From the NCBI RefSeq assembly GCF_023333585.1, contig NZ_JAIQZN010000007.1:1-64000 (forward strand): a stretch of DNA of 64,000 nt, written 5' to 3'. This document shows positions 24,894-32,600 of the stretch, one piece after another. This stretch comes from Argonema antarcticum A004/B2. GTDB lineage: Bacteria; Cyanobacteriota; Cyanobacteriia; Cyanobacteriales; Aerosakkonemataceae. The notes under the pieces were generated by a model. It did no database searches. It was not told the DNA's origin and saw nothing but the letters and a program-made list of their open reading frames with translations. Position 1 is the stretch's first letter. Each line of letters starts with the position of its first letter. The position numbers and the translations under genes were made by a program.

Positions 24894-26840
24894 ATGAATC
24901 AATTATCAAGGTACGCGCTTTCGCAGCCCATTTCCCGACGCACATTATTTAAGATGTTCGGTGTCGGTGCTGTCAGCGGGATGGTAGGATACTCCCGATT
25001 CTCTAAGCCGAAGCCGACTGTCTTTCAGCAAGATACCCTAGATTTGCCGCATTGGGTTAATCGACCTATCAGCGTGGCAGTCGTTGGGGGTGGATTGGCA
25101 GGATTAGCTTGTGCCTACGAACTCAGTCAAAGGGGTTTCGCGGTCACGCTTTTAGAACGTGCGCCGCAGTTGGGAGGCAAAATCGCCAGTTGGCCTATCC
25201 AATTTGGCGGTGAATCTTTTATGATGGAACATGGGTTTCATGGCTTTTTTCCCCAGTATTACAACCTCAAGAGTTTAGTTGCAGAAGTGGGAATTAAAGA
25301 CAATTTTGTAGATTTGAAATTCTACTCAGTTGTTTATCGAGATGACAAATATAAGCCAGAAGTATTTCGCCCTAGCCATTCAGCTTTCCCCTGGAATATA
25401 GTAGATTTGGCAATAGCATCTCCGAATCGTTTGCGTTGGGGAATAAATCTGACTAAGTGGAAACATTGGCAAGTTTTTCGAGCAATTACTGGCTTCCAAA
25501 CTGAAAGGACTTTCCACAATCTGGATAATATATCAGTTGCCGAATGGGTTGAGAAGGAGTTCCCCAGAGGACTTTATGACCTCTATTTCCTCCCGTTTGC
25601 GAAATCTAGTTTAAATGCGCCAGATAAAATGAGTGTGGGGGAATTAATGCAGTTTTTCCACTTCTATTTTTTTGGCAATCCAGAAGGACTAGCTTTCAAC
25701 GGTACGAAGGATGATATGGGGACGAGTTTGGTGCAACCAATTGCTAGGTCAATTGAAAGTAAGGGTGGTAAAATTATTACAGGTGCAACTGTTAGAGAAA
25801 TTAACTGTTCCCAAGGTAAGATTGCTTCGTTGAGTTATCAACAAGGGAATGCTGTCAGCGATGTTCCTTTTTGGGTGAGTCGCAACGAAGTTATCGCTGA
25901 TGACAATATGGAATATTTTGGTGCTGGCGATGAAGTTTTTGCTGCTAAATCTGGGGAAGCTGAAGCGATTTCCCTAAGTTGCACTCACCAAGGTTGTACG
26001 GTTAAGCGACAAGCTGATGGGGAGTTTCACTGTCCCTGTCACGGTGCTGTTTTCGATGCGGATGGTAAGGTGGTGAAAGGGCCAGCAGAACGGGATTTGC
26101 CCAGATACAAGATTTTACAGCGTCAGGGAGATCGATCGCAATTAGTCGCCGTCATTGATTCCCCAAAACAAAAATCCGCCGAAACCATCAAAGCTGACTA
26201 CTACGTCATCGCCGCTGATGTGCCTGGAGTTCAACACCTGTTTACATTGATGACTGGCGATGTCGCGCCCCAAGTGCAAACACAAATCGCGCACTTAAGT
26301 ATAGCAGATCCCTTTGCAGTTTGTCGATATTGGTTCGATCGCGACTTTGAATGGTCACAAAGTTGGTTTACCTCCCTCTCCGGTTATCGCCTCACTGACA
26401 GCATCACCCTCTATCACAAAATTCAAACACAATACATCGCATGGGCAAAAAAAACCGGAGGTAGCGTTGTAGAATTACACGCATATTGCTACAAAGAAAA
26501 AGAATTTCCCACCCAGGAAACATTACTTGCAACCTTCCAGCAAGAACTGTATGAAATTGTCCCAGAACTCAAAGAAGCCAATATCCTGCACCGCGAATTA
26601 GTCAATCAGAAAAACTTCTCCGGTTATCCACCAAATAGTTATGCAGAACGTCCCAAAACCAGCACCACTATTCCCAACCTCATGTTTGCCGGAGATTGGG
26701 TAAAAATGCCATTCCCTTGTGGTTTAATGGAACGCGCAATTAGCAGCGGATTACTAGCAGCAAACGAAATTCTGCATCGCGAAGGTTTGCAGAGGCGTCC
26801 ATTACTTTCCGTCAACCCCGAAGGCATTTTAAAGATTTGA
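24894..26840 (+). CDS. cruE: FAD-dependent carotenoid desaturase with inserted Rieske domain (CruE/CrtU-like)
   Basis: 648 residues. A Tat-like N-terminus (SRRTLFKMFG, residues about 15-24) precedes the FAD motif VAVVGGGLAGLACAYELSQRG (about 61-81). Carotenoid-desaturase features follow: LGGKIASW, HGFHGFFPQYYNL, and C-terminal MFAGDWVKMPFPCGLMERA. A Rieske [2Fe-2S] module is inserted in the middle (CTHQGC...CPCHGAVFD, about 363-386). This layout and the adjacent Rieske oxygenase gene suggest CruE, the beta-carotene desaturase/methyltransferase of synechoxanthin biosynthesis. Assignment within the CrtU/CruE/CrtO group is by similarity of layout and not certain. The gene is divergent from the ABC operon. 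Confidence 0.6.
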   Translation: MNQLSRYALSQPISRRTLFKMFGVGAVSGMVGYSRFSKPKPTVFQQDTLDLPHWVNRPISVAVVGGGLAGLACAYELSQRGFAVTLLERAPQLGGKIASWPIQFGGESFMMEHGFHGFFPQYYNLKSLVAEVGIKDNFVDLKFYSVVYRDDKYKPEVFRPSHSAFPWNIVDLAIASPNRLRWGINLTKWKHWQVFRAITGFQTERTFHNLDNISVAEWVEKEFPRGLYDLYFLPFAKSSLNAPDKMSVGELMQFFHFYFFGNPEGLAFNGTKDDMGTSLVQPIARSIESKGGKIITGATVREINCSQGKIASLSYQQGNAVSDVPFWVSRNEVIADDNMEYFGAGDEVFAAKSGEAEAISLSCTHQGCTVKRQADGEFHCPCHGAVFDADGKVVKGPAERDLPRYKILQRQGDRSQLVAVIDSPKQKSAETIKADYYVIAADVPGVQHLFTLMTGDVAPQVQTQIAHLSIADPFAVCRYWFDRDFEWSQSWFTSLSGYRLTDSITLYHKIQTQYIAWAKKTGGSVVELHAYCYKEKEFPTQETLLATFQQELYEIVPELKEANILHRELVNQKNFSGYPPNSYAERPKTSTTIPNLMFAGDWVKMPFPCGLMERAISSGLLAANEILHREGLQRRPLLSVNPEGILKI

Positions 26841-26848
26841 AATCCAAC

Positions 26849-26897
26849 CACAGATAGTAGATATTAACCACACATAAAACTATATCTACTATCTGTG
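26849..26897. repeat. 15-bp inverted repeat between cruE-like and cruH-like genes
   Basis: CACAGATAGTAGATA (26849-26863) and TATCTACTATCTGTG (26883-26897), followed by tandem 'tgttcatc(c/t)g' words to 26935. It belongs to the 'acacagatg' repeat group also seen at 19905, 24020 and 28128, and inside the NACHT gene near 62665. Confidence 0.75.
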
Positions 26898-26962
26898 TTC
26901 ATCCGTGTTCATCTGTCTTCATCTGTGGTAAAAAATAACCTATCCACAAAGTTACTACCCGT

Positions 26963-28018
26963 ATGAACTCCCTCTCTTCAACTACCCAACCTCGCCATAT
27001 CCGCCAACTAGGAATCAACCCAAACCACTGGTACGTTGTCGCCAAAAGTAACGAAGTAAAAACCCAACCTTTCGGCATTACCTTATGGCATCAACCAATA
27101 GTTATATATCGAGATAGTGCAGGCAAAACCCACGCTTTAGAAGATAGATGTCCGCATCGCCAAGTAAAACTAAGTCACGGTAAAGTTATCGGCGATAACT
27201 TAGAATGTGCTTATCACGGATGGCGTTTTAACTCAACAGGTGAATGCGCTGAAGTTCCCTACTTAGCAGATAATCAAAAATTACCAAATTGTCAGATTCG
27301 CCGATATCCCGTCCAAGAGAAAGATGGTTTTATCTGGCTATTTCCCGGCGATGATACTTTATCTGAAAAAATCTCTCCTTTGGCATTACCAGAATGGGAA
27401 CATCTCAATTATATTGCAACTGTTGCAGTTATTCATTGCAAAGCACATTATTCCTATCTAATTGAAAACCTGATGGATATGTATCATGGACATTTGCATC
27501 AAGACTGGCAAGCTTGGGCAAATCCAGTACTTGAGGATATTGACGAAGATGATAACCGTGTTGATGCTCATTATCAAGCAGAAAGTTATTATAAAATAGA
27601 TAAAATATGGTCAATTTCGCAATTGTTTTTCCCAGGTTTACGACGACTGCATCCCGAACCATTGGATGTCAGTTATGTTTATCCGCATTGGGTTTCTAGA
27701 TTGGGAAATGATTTTAAAATTTACTGTTTGCTTTGTCCTGTGAATGAGACGGAAACTCGCGCTTATCTGATTCATTTCACATCGCTGAATGCCTTTTGGC
27801 GATTGCACAAATTGCCTGTGTGGTTTCGTCGATTTGTGAAAGATAGTTTGTTTGGTGCAGCGAAAGGTTTACTGGAAGGTTTGGTGCGTCAGGATGTAGA
27901 AATGATTGAGGAGGAACAACAGGCGTATTTGCAGAATCATGAGAGAAGAAATTATGAATTAAATCGAGCTTTGGTGAGTGTGCAAAGGTTGATGAGGAGT
28001 CAGTTTGAAAAAGGATAA
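26963..28018 (+). CDS. cruH: Rieske-type oxygenase (CruH-like)
   Basis: 351 residues. The N-terminal Rieske centre is CPHRQVKLSHG (Cys-x-His) and CAYHGWRF (Cys-x2-His), about residues 63-87. The C-terminal mononuclear iron domain has ENLMDMYHGHLHQD (Asp/His ligands, about 167-180). The layout is that of pheophorbide-a-oxygenase/ring-hydroxylating oxygenase alpha subunits. Co-orientation 122 bp after the cruE-like gene suggests CruH, which oxidises ring methyl groups to carboxyls in synechoxanthin synthesis. The family call is firm, the pathway call inferred. No membrane segment is evident. Confidence 0.6.
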   Translation: MNSLSSTTQPRHIRQLGINPNHWYVVAKSNEVKTQPFGITLWHQPIVIYRDSAGKTHALEDRCPHRQVKLSHGKVIGDNLECAYHGWRFNSTGECAEVPYLADNQKLPNCQIRRYPVQEKDGFIWLFPGDDTLSEKISPLALPEWEHLNYIATVAVIHCKAHYSYLIENLMDMYHGHLHQDWQAWANPVLEDIDEDDNRVDAHYQAESYYKIDKIWSISQLFFPGLRRLHPEPLDVSYVYPHWVSRLGNDFKIYCLLCPVNETETRAYLIHFTSLNAFWRLHKLPVWFRRFVKDSLFGAAKGLLEGLVRQDVEMIEEEQQAYLQNHERRNYELNRALVSVQRLMRSQFEKG

Positions 28019-28024
28019 TATAAA

Positions 28025-28096
28025 TTTGTAGGTTGGGTTGAGGTACGAAACCCAACATAAGCGTTGGGTTTCGCTTCTCTCAACCCAACCTACAAA
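28025..28096. repeat. 72-bp MITE-like element with 18-bp TIRs, family D
   Basis: TTTGTAGGTTGGGTTGAG (28025-28042) and CTCAACCCAACCTACAAA (28079-28096) pair perfectly. Inside, AAACCCAAC and GTTGGGTTT also pair. It starts 6 bp after the Rieske oxygenase stop and may end its transcript. The rest of the gap to 28258 contains 'gaacacagatgaacacagat' repeats only. Confidence 0.85.
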
Positions 28097-28258
28097 GAAA
28101 TGGCTAAAGGGGGCAAGTTAGTTAAATTTTAACCACAGATGAATACAGATGAACACAGATGAACACAGATAAGAACGCCATGTTGAGATTTAGCGCTAAA
28201 GCGCAACAACATACCTGGGTTTTCCAGTAATATAGATTCAACTGCCATTTTGCCCAAT

Positions 28259-30217
28259 ATGATTTGCTGTCTCAACCCCGATTGTCAAAATCCCGTCAAT
28301 CCTGATGGGACAAAACATTGCACCAGTTGTGGGACGAAAATGATACCTTTACTGCGGGGACGATTTCGCGTTATGGAACCGCTGGGACAAGGTGGTTTTG
28401 GCAGAACTTATTTGGCGGAAGATGAAGATAAACTGAAGGAACGCTGCGTGGTGAAACAATTAGCGCCAAATGTGAGTGGAACTTGGGCGCTAAATAAGGC
28501 GGTGCAACTGTTTCAGCAGGAGGCGCAACAGCTGCAAGCTTTGGGCGGACATCCGCAAATTCCAGCGCTGTATGCTTATTTTGAAGAAAGTGGTTATTTG
28601 TATTTGGTGCAGCAGCTGATTGATGGAGAGAATTTGTGGAAGTTGTTGCAGAAGCAGGGTGTTTGGCGAGAAAGTGAAATTCGGCAATTTTTATTGGATA
28701 TTTTACCTGTCCTTCAGTTTATCCATTCTCGGCATATCATTCACCGCGATATCAAACCGGAAAATATAATGAGGAATCGCACGAATGGGTTGCCAGTTTT
28801 AATTGACTTTGGCGTTTCTAAAGAACTGTCGCAAACGGTGATGGCGAAAACGGGAACAAATATCGGTTCGCAAGGTTATGCGCCTATCGAACAAATGCAG
28901 GATGGTAAGGCGTATCCCGCTAGTGATTTATTTAGTTTGGGTGCGACTTGTTTTCAATTGCTGACTCAAGTTCATCCTTATCGTTTGTGGATAAAACAGG
29001 GTTATAGTTGGACGGCGAATTGGCGAAAACATTTAAAGAGTCCGATTAGTAATGAGTTAGGTCGGATTTTGGATAAGTTGTTGCAAGAAGATATGCAGCG
29101 ACGCTATCAGTCTGCTGAGGAAGTTTTGCGGGATTTGCAACCGCCGCCACCACCGCCTGCTGCTTCTCCTCAAACTCGCCGCAATTTTCTGCAATTTGCT
29201 GGATTTGCTGGTTTGGGATTAATTGGAGTTATTTTATATCGGTTTGGATTTGCTAATAAATCAAGTGAGGGTGAAAAATCTGTTTCTGTGCGTGACTTGC
29301 CTGAAAGCGAAATACCGACTCCTACTCGTAATTCACCTGTACCTACAAAACAACCTGTAAAACCTGCGAATAGTTTAAGTAAGTTTTCATTTGAAGTTGT
29401 GACGGTAAATGCTGGCGGTGCAATAATTAATCGCCGCAACAGGGAAGCGGAATTTTTTAGGGAATATATTAATGGAGTGAGTTTGGAAATGGTATCGATT
29501 CCCGGTGGTACTTTTATAATGGGTTCGCCGGATGGGGAGAAAGGACGGTATAGCGATGAAGGGCCACAGCATCAAGTAGCTGTGGCATCTTTTTTTATGG
29601 GGAAATATGAAGTAACTCAAGCTCAATGGCAAACTGTCGCTGCTTTACCGCAAATTAATATATCTTTGAATGCTAATCCATCGAGGTTTAAAGGTGGAAA
29701 TCGACCTGTAGAAAATGTAAGTTGGGATGAAGCACGGGAATTTTGCGCCCGACTTTCTATAAAAACGGGGAAAACTTATCGTTTACCTAGCGAAGCGGAA
29801 TGGGAATATGCTTGTCGGGCGGGAACGACTACTCCTTTCTATTTTGGGGAAACGATTACTGCGGATTTAGCTAATTACAACGCAAGTTCTACTTATGCTT
29901 CGGAACGGGAAGGAATTTATCGAAAAGAAACAACTGATGTGGGGAGTTTTCCACCGAATGCTTTTGGTTTATACGATATGCACGGAAACGTTTGGGAATG
30001 GTGTGCTGATTCTTATCACGAAAATTATAATGGTGCTACGTCTGATGGAAGTGTTTGGGAGTCTGGTGGAGATAATAAATACCGGGTGGGGCGTGGAGGT
30101 TCTTGGGACCACTCTCCTGCGGATTGCCGTAGTGCGCTTCGTTCTTGGCTCGCTCTGGTTAGCAGGTACGACCATTTGGGATTTCGGGTAGCGGTATCGT
30201 CCGGATTCCGTTTGTAG
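28259..30217 (+). CDS. Ser/Thr protein kinase fused to FGE/SUMF1 domain; DGR target protein
   Basis: 652 residues from ATG 28259 (upstream TTG at 28250 less likely). In order: an N-terminal four-Cys zinc ribbon (CLNPDCQ...CTSCG, 4-25) and a protein kinase with G-loop LGQGGFGRTY (42-51), Lys66, HRDIKPEN (162-169) and DFG (183-185). Then come a proline run, a twin-arginine-like TRRNFLQ followed by a membrane segment (about 309-329), a linker, and an FGE-sulfatase/SUMF1 (C-lectin-like) domain (about 405-650: MVSIPGGTFIMGSPDGE, YRLPSEAEWEYACRAG, GNVWEWCAD, RGGSW). The last 40 or so residues are encoded by a variable repeat that matches a template 457 bp away, differing at template adenines. The kinase should be cytoplasmic and the variable domain outside the inner membrane. 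Confidence 0.9.
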   Translation: MICCLNPDCQNPVNPDGTKHCTSCGTKMIPLLRGRFRVMEPLGQGGFGRTYLAEDEDKLKERCVVKQLAPNVSGTWALNKAVQLFQQEAQQLQALGGHPQIPALYAYFEESGYLYLVQQLIDGENLWKLLQKQGVWRESEIRQFLLDILPVLQFIHSRHIIHRDIKPENIMRNRTNGLPVLIDFGVSKELSQTVMAKTGTNIGSQGYAPIEQMQDGKAYPASDLFSLGATCFQLLTQVHPYRLWIKQGYSWTANWRKHLKSPISNELGRILDKLLQEDMQRRYQSAEEVLRDLQPPPPPPAASPQTRRNFLQFAGFAGLGLIGVILYRFGFANKSSEGEKSVSVRDLPESEIPTPTRNSPVPTKQPVKPANSLSKFSFEVVTVNAGGAIINRRNREAEFFREYINGVSLEMVSIPGGTFIMGSPDGEKGRYSDEGPQHQVAVASFFMGKYEVTQAQWQTVAALPQINISLNANPSRFKGGNRPVENVSWDEAREFCARLSIKTGKTYRLPSEAEWEYACRAGTTTPFYFGETITADLANYNASSTYASEREGIYRKETTDVGSFPPNAFGLYDMHGNVWEWCADSYHENYNGATSDGSVWESGGDNKYRVGRGGSWDHSPADCRSALRSWLALVSRYDHLGFRVAVSSGFRL

Positions 30218-30230
30218 TCTCCTTTGCCAG
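30082..30230 (+). repeat. DGR variable repeat (VR)
   Basis: 149 bp aligned without gaps to 30539-30687 (offset 457). There are 17 differences: 16 are positions where the template has A and the VR has G, C or T. The single exception is VR 30205 (A, template G) in the 3' invariant part. The first 100 bp hold all the A-substitutions. The last 49 bp (30182-30230), spanning the TAG stop, are otherwise identical and fit the IMH segment of DGRs. Affected residues: 610, 611, 617, 618, 622, 627, 629, 630, 631, 634, 635, 637 and 639. Confidence 0.93.
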
Positions 30231-30358
30231 GACTCTTACCCTTTGCTCTTTTATCCTTTTACCCTTTTCCCTTCTTTTCCCTTTTCACTTCTTCCGCCGC
30301 AGGCGGATCAAATTTTTTTTTAAAATAGGAGTAAATCATATCTTGTGCCAGTTACCAG

Positions 30359-30415
30359 ACCCGCCTGGGATTCAAATCCCAGGCTAATAGCGAAAGTCCA
30401 CTGAAGTGGACTGAA
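30359..30415. repeat. Half copy of family G palindrome
   Basis: 'cccgcctgggattcaaatcc' through GTCCACTGAAGTGGAC matches one arm of the element at 22207-22328. It lies between VR and TR. Confidence 0.75.
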
Positions 30416-30434
30416 TATTAATAACACAAGAGTC

Positions 30435-30502
30435 TGTAGGGTGCGTCAGAGGTCAAAATTTTGGCGGCAATGATTAATTTTCTTCTTCTGACGCACCCTA
30501 CA
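30435..30502. repeat. 68-bp MITE-like element with 16-bp TIRs, family E
   Basis: TGTAGGGTGCGTCAGA (30435-30450) and TCTGACGCACCCTACA (30487-30502) are perfectly complementary. It sits between VR and TR, 36 bp before the template repeat. Confidence 0.85.
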
Positions 30503-30538
30503 AATTTGATGATATGATTAAGTTTGGGGCAGACACTT

Positions 30539-30687
30539 CCGGATGGAGCGTGGAGGTTCTTGGAACAACTCTCCTGCGAATTGCCGTAGTGCGAATCGTA
30601 ATAGGAACGCTCTGGATAACAGGAACGACAATTTGGGATTTCGGGTAGCGGTATCGTCCGGGTTCCGTTTGTAGTCTCCTTTGCCAG
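30539..30687 (+). repeat. DGR template repeat (TR), probable non-coding RNA
   Basis: This is the adenine-rich partner of the VR. Read in the VR frame it gives RGGSWNNSPANCRSANRNRN then ALDNRNDNLGFRVA, with Asn (AAC/AAT) at nearly every varied site. That is the usual logic of DGR templates, since AAY codons mutated at A can reach many residues without creating stops. Of 27 adenines in the first 100 bp, 16 differ in the VR; none of the C, G or T positions there does. There is no start codon or continuing frame. A possible -10 box TATGAT lies at 30513-30518 and a hairpin with T-run at 30791-30838. No reverse transcriptase gene is nearby. Confidence 0.93.
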
Positions 30688-30790
30688 TACTCTTCTATGC
30701 CAGAACTGGTAGATGGGAATTTACCGGGTGAGTAATGAAGAGTCCAAGTCTGTTCCAGTGATGAAGATAACTTTGTCCAAATATAAACCT

Positions 30791-30838
30791 AAATCGGGTG
30801 GCTTGGTAGGTGAATAACCGAAGACTCGCCCGATTTTT
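30791..30838 (+). terminator. Hairpin with T-run downstream of the TR
   Basis: AAATCGGG (30791-30798) pairs with CCCGATTT (30829-30836), followed by TT. It would end a transcript coming from the TR region just before the first antitoxin gene. The 30-nt loop makes it a weak terminator. Confidence 0.4.
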
Positions 30839-30855
30839 AAGTTATAAAGCAGATT

Positions 30856-31182
30856 ATGAAAAACTTGAAAATGCCAACGAGTAGAAGTTACCATAAGTTT
30901 CTAATTGAATCTCTGAAAAACCCGGAAAGATCTGCTGCTTATATCGAAGCTGTTTTAGAATTGGAAGAAGAAAGTCCCGATCCAGAACTACTGCGGGCGG
31001 TGTTTAAAGATGTTATTGATGCACGTATTAATGCTAACAATATCTCGGATTCAGCGAAACAGTTGCATGAAAAATTCGATCAAATGCTAGCAGAAAGTAA
31101 TGCTTCTGAAATTTACACTTTTATTGAATTACTGGATGAACTGGGTTTTCGAGTAGCGATACGCGCTGACGCCGACGAATAG
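30856..31182 (+). CDS. Antitoxin 1, HI1420-like addiction-module antidote
   Basis: 108 residues. The layout matches putative addiction-module antidotes of the HI1420 family: an N-terminal segment SYHKFLIESLKNPERSAAYIEAVLE, then the helix-turn-helix region DSAKQLHEKFDQMLAES...IYTFIELLDELGFRVAI. It should bind and neutralise the HI1419-type toxin and repress its own operon. A toxin gene follows after 59 bp. The start context (ATGAAAAACTTGAAAA) is that of an antitoxin overlapping a toxin 3' end, as in antitoxin 3, so an ancestral upstream toxin may have been lost. Confidence 0.75.
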   Translation: MKNLKMPTSRSYHKFLIESLKNPERSAAYIEAVLELEEESPDPELLRAVFKDVIDARINANNISDSAKQLHEKFDQMLAESNASEIYTFIELLDELGFRVAIRADADE

Positions 31183-31257
31183 CGCGATCGCACCCACGCA
31201 GTTGCCCTGATATTATTATGGTAAGCGGCTACAATGAAATCATGGAAGTGCAACCAA
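31143..31257 (+). repeat. Direct repeat of antitoxin-toxin junction, unit 1 of 2
   Basis: The antitoxin 3' end, the 59-bp spacer and the toxin 5' end are repeated almost exactly at 31839-31953 (offset 696 bp). The spacer is far more conserved than the flanking coding parts. This records a tandem duplication of an antitoxin-toxin unit, with either recent conversion or selection on the spacer. Confidence 0.85.
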
Positions 31258-31580
31258 GGGAAATTCAGCGTTACGTTACACCAGATGGCAAAATTCCTTT
31301 CTCCGAGTGGTTGTATTCCCTCCGGGATCTCAAAACTCAAACCAAGATCCGTGGGAGGCTTGAACGAGTTGAGCTAGGTAATTTAGGCGACTACCGCGCC
31401 GTAGGAGAAGGAGTCTGTGAATTCAGAATTGATTATGGCCCTGGCTACCGAATTTATTTTGGACAAATAGGATCTATTATAGTGGTTCTACTCTGTGGTG
31501 GAGATAAAAGCACTCAAGAGCAAGACATTCGTACAGCTAAGGAATACTGGGCAGAATATAGGAGTCAAGACAATGCTTAA
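31242..31580 (+). CDS. Toxin 1, HI1419/Gp49-like (RelE/ParE superfamily)
   Basis: 112 residues from ATG 31242 (MEVQPREIQRYV); the upstream ATG 31218 gives 8 more residues. Family motifs: YVTPDGKIPFSEWLYSLRD, KIRGRLERVELGNLGDYRAVGEGVCEFRIDYGPGYRIYFG, and LLCGGDKSTQEQDIRTAKEYW. RelE/ParE-fold toxins of this group usually cut mRNA on the ribosome. The stop overlaps the start of the next antitoxin by 8 bp, so the two are coupled. Confidence 0.8.
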   Translation: MEVQPREIQRYVTPDGKIPFSEWLYSLRDLKTQTKIRGRLERVELGNLGDYRAVGEGVCEFRIDYGPGYRIYFGQIGSIIVVLLCGGDKSTQEQDIRTAKEYWAEYRSQDNA

Positions 31581-31878
31581 AAGTGTTAGTTACCATGAAG
31601 ATTTGATTCAATTTCTCAAAGACCCAGAACACGCTGCTGGCTACATCGAAGCTATCTTAGAAGAAAAAGATCCCGAACCGGAACTGCTCCGCAATGCGCT
31701 TAGAAAAGTTGCAGAGGCTTATCTAAAAAGCAATAAACTCTCAGATTCGGCGAAGCAGTCTCATGAAAAACTCGACAAGATGCTGACAGAAAGTAGGTGT
31801 ACTGAAATTTACACTTTTATTGAATTATTGGATAACCTGGGTTTTCAAGTGGCGATACGCGCTGACGCTGACGAATAG
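31573..31878 (+). CDS. Antitoxin 2, HI1420-like
   Basis: 101 residues from ATG 31573 (MLKSVSYHEDLIQFL), which overlaps the toxin 1 stop by 8 bp. A longer frame from 31495 would run through toxin 1 and is rejected. The helical N-terminus and HTH-like C-terminus (LSDSAKQSHEKLDKML...LLDNLGFQVAIRADADE) are as in antitoxin 1. A toxin follows with the same 59-bp spacer. Confidence 0.75.
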   Translation: MLKSVSYHEDLIQFLKDPEHAAGYIEAILEEKDPEPELLRNALRKVAEAYLKSNKLSDSAKQSHEKLDKMLTESRCTEIYTFIELLDNLGFQVAIRADADE

Positions 31879-31937
31879 CGCGATCGCACCCACGCAGTTG
31901 CCCTGATATTATTATGGTAAGCGGCTACAATGAAATC

Positions 31938-32282
31938 ATGGAAGTGCAACCAAAGCAAATTCGACGTTATATTACCCAAGATGGCAGAGTTCCTTTTGCT
32001 CAGTGGTTGGATTCCCTTCGAGATCCAAAAGCCAAAAACCGGATTCAGTTGAGGCTTGACCGAATTGAGGAAGGCAATTTAGGGGATTGCCGTTCAGTTG
32101 GAGAAGGAGTTTTTGAGCTTAGAATTGATTATGGCCCTGGTTATCGAGTCTATTTTGGACAAATAGAATCTATTATTGTACTTCTCCTCTGTGGTGGAGA
32201 TAAAAGCACTCAAGATCGAGATATTCGCAAAGCTAAGGAGTATTGGGCTGATTATGAAAAATCTGAAAACGCCAACGAGTGA
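31938..32282 (+). CDS. Toxin 2, HI1419/Gp49-like (RelE/ParE superfamily)
   Basis: 114 residues from ATG 31938 (MEVQPKQIRRYI). It has the same motifs as toxin 1 (DGRVPFAQWLDSLRD, RIEEGNLGDCRSVGEGVFELRIDYGPGYRVYFG, LLCGGDKSTQDRDIRKAKEYW) with many substitutions, so the two toxins have diverged while keeping the fold. It overlaps antitoxin 3 by 29 bp. Confidence 0.8.
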   Translation: MEVQPKQIRRYITQDGRVPFAQWLDSLRDPKAKNRIQLRLDRIEEGNLGDCRSVGEGVFELRIDYGPGYRVYFGQIESIIVLLLCGGDKSTQDRDIRKAKEYWADYEKSENANE

Positions 32283-32577
32283 TAGCTATCACGACTACCT
32301 AATTGAGTCTCTTAAAAACCGCGAAGAAGCGGCGGGTTATATTGAGGTGGTGCTAGAAGAAGGAGGCGACCAACCAATATTACTACGAAAGGCAATTAGA
32401 AATGTTGTTGAGTCTTGTGCAAAAAGCGATCGACTTTCTGATTCAGCGAAACAGTTGCATGAAAAATTCGATCGCATTCTAACAGAAAGTAATGCTACTG
32501 AAATTTACACTTTCGTAGAGTTACTAAATGCGATCGGTTTTCGAGTGGCGATCGCACCCAAAGATCCTGAGTCCTAA
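32254..32577 (+). CDS. Antitoxin 3, HI1420-like
   Basis: 107 residues from ATG 32254 (MKNLKTPTSDSYHDYL), overlapping the toxin 2 end by 29 bp. The frame upstream to 32176 belongs to toxin 2's shadow. It has the same domain pattern (LSDSAKQLHEKFDRIL...LLNAIGFRVAIAPKD). The array therefore runs A-T-A-T-A and closes with an antitoxin, giving three antidotes for two toxins. Confidence 0.75.
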   Translation: MKNLKTPTSDSYHDYLIESLKNREEAAGYIEVVLEEGGDQPILLRKAIRNVVESCAKSDRLSDSAKQLHEKFDRILTESNATEIYTFVELLNAIGFRVAIAPKDPES

Positions 32578-32600
32578 ATGCGATCGCTTCTTTTACCAGT

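Noticed and set aside
30539-30687. Template repeat read as a truncated duplicate of the FGE gene (pseudogene)
   Set aside because: Simple duplication would scatter differences over all bases; 16 of 17 are at adenines of this copy, which only DGR mutagenesis explains.
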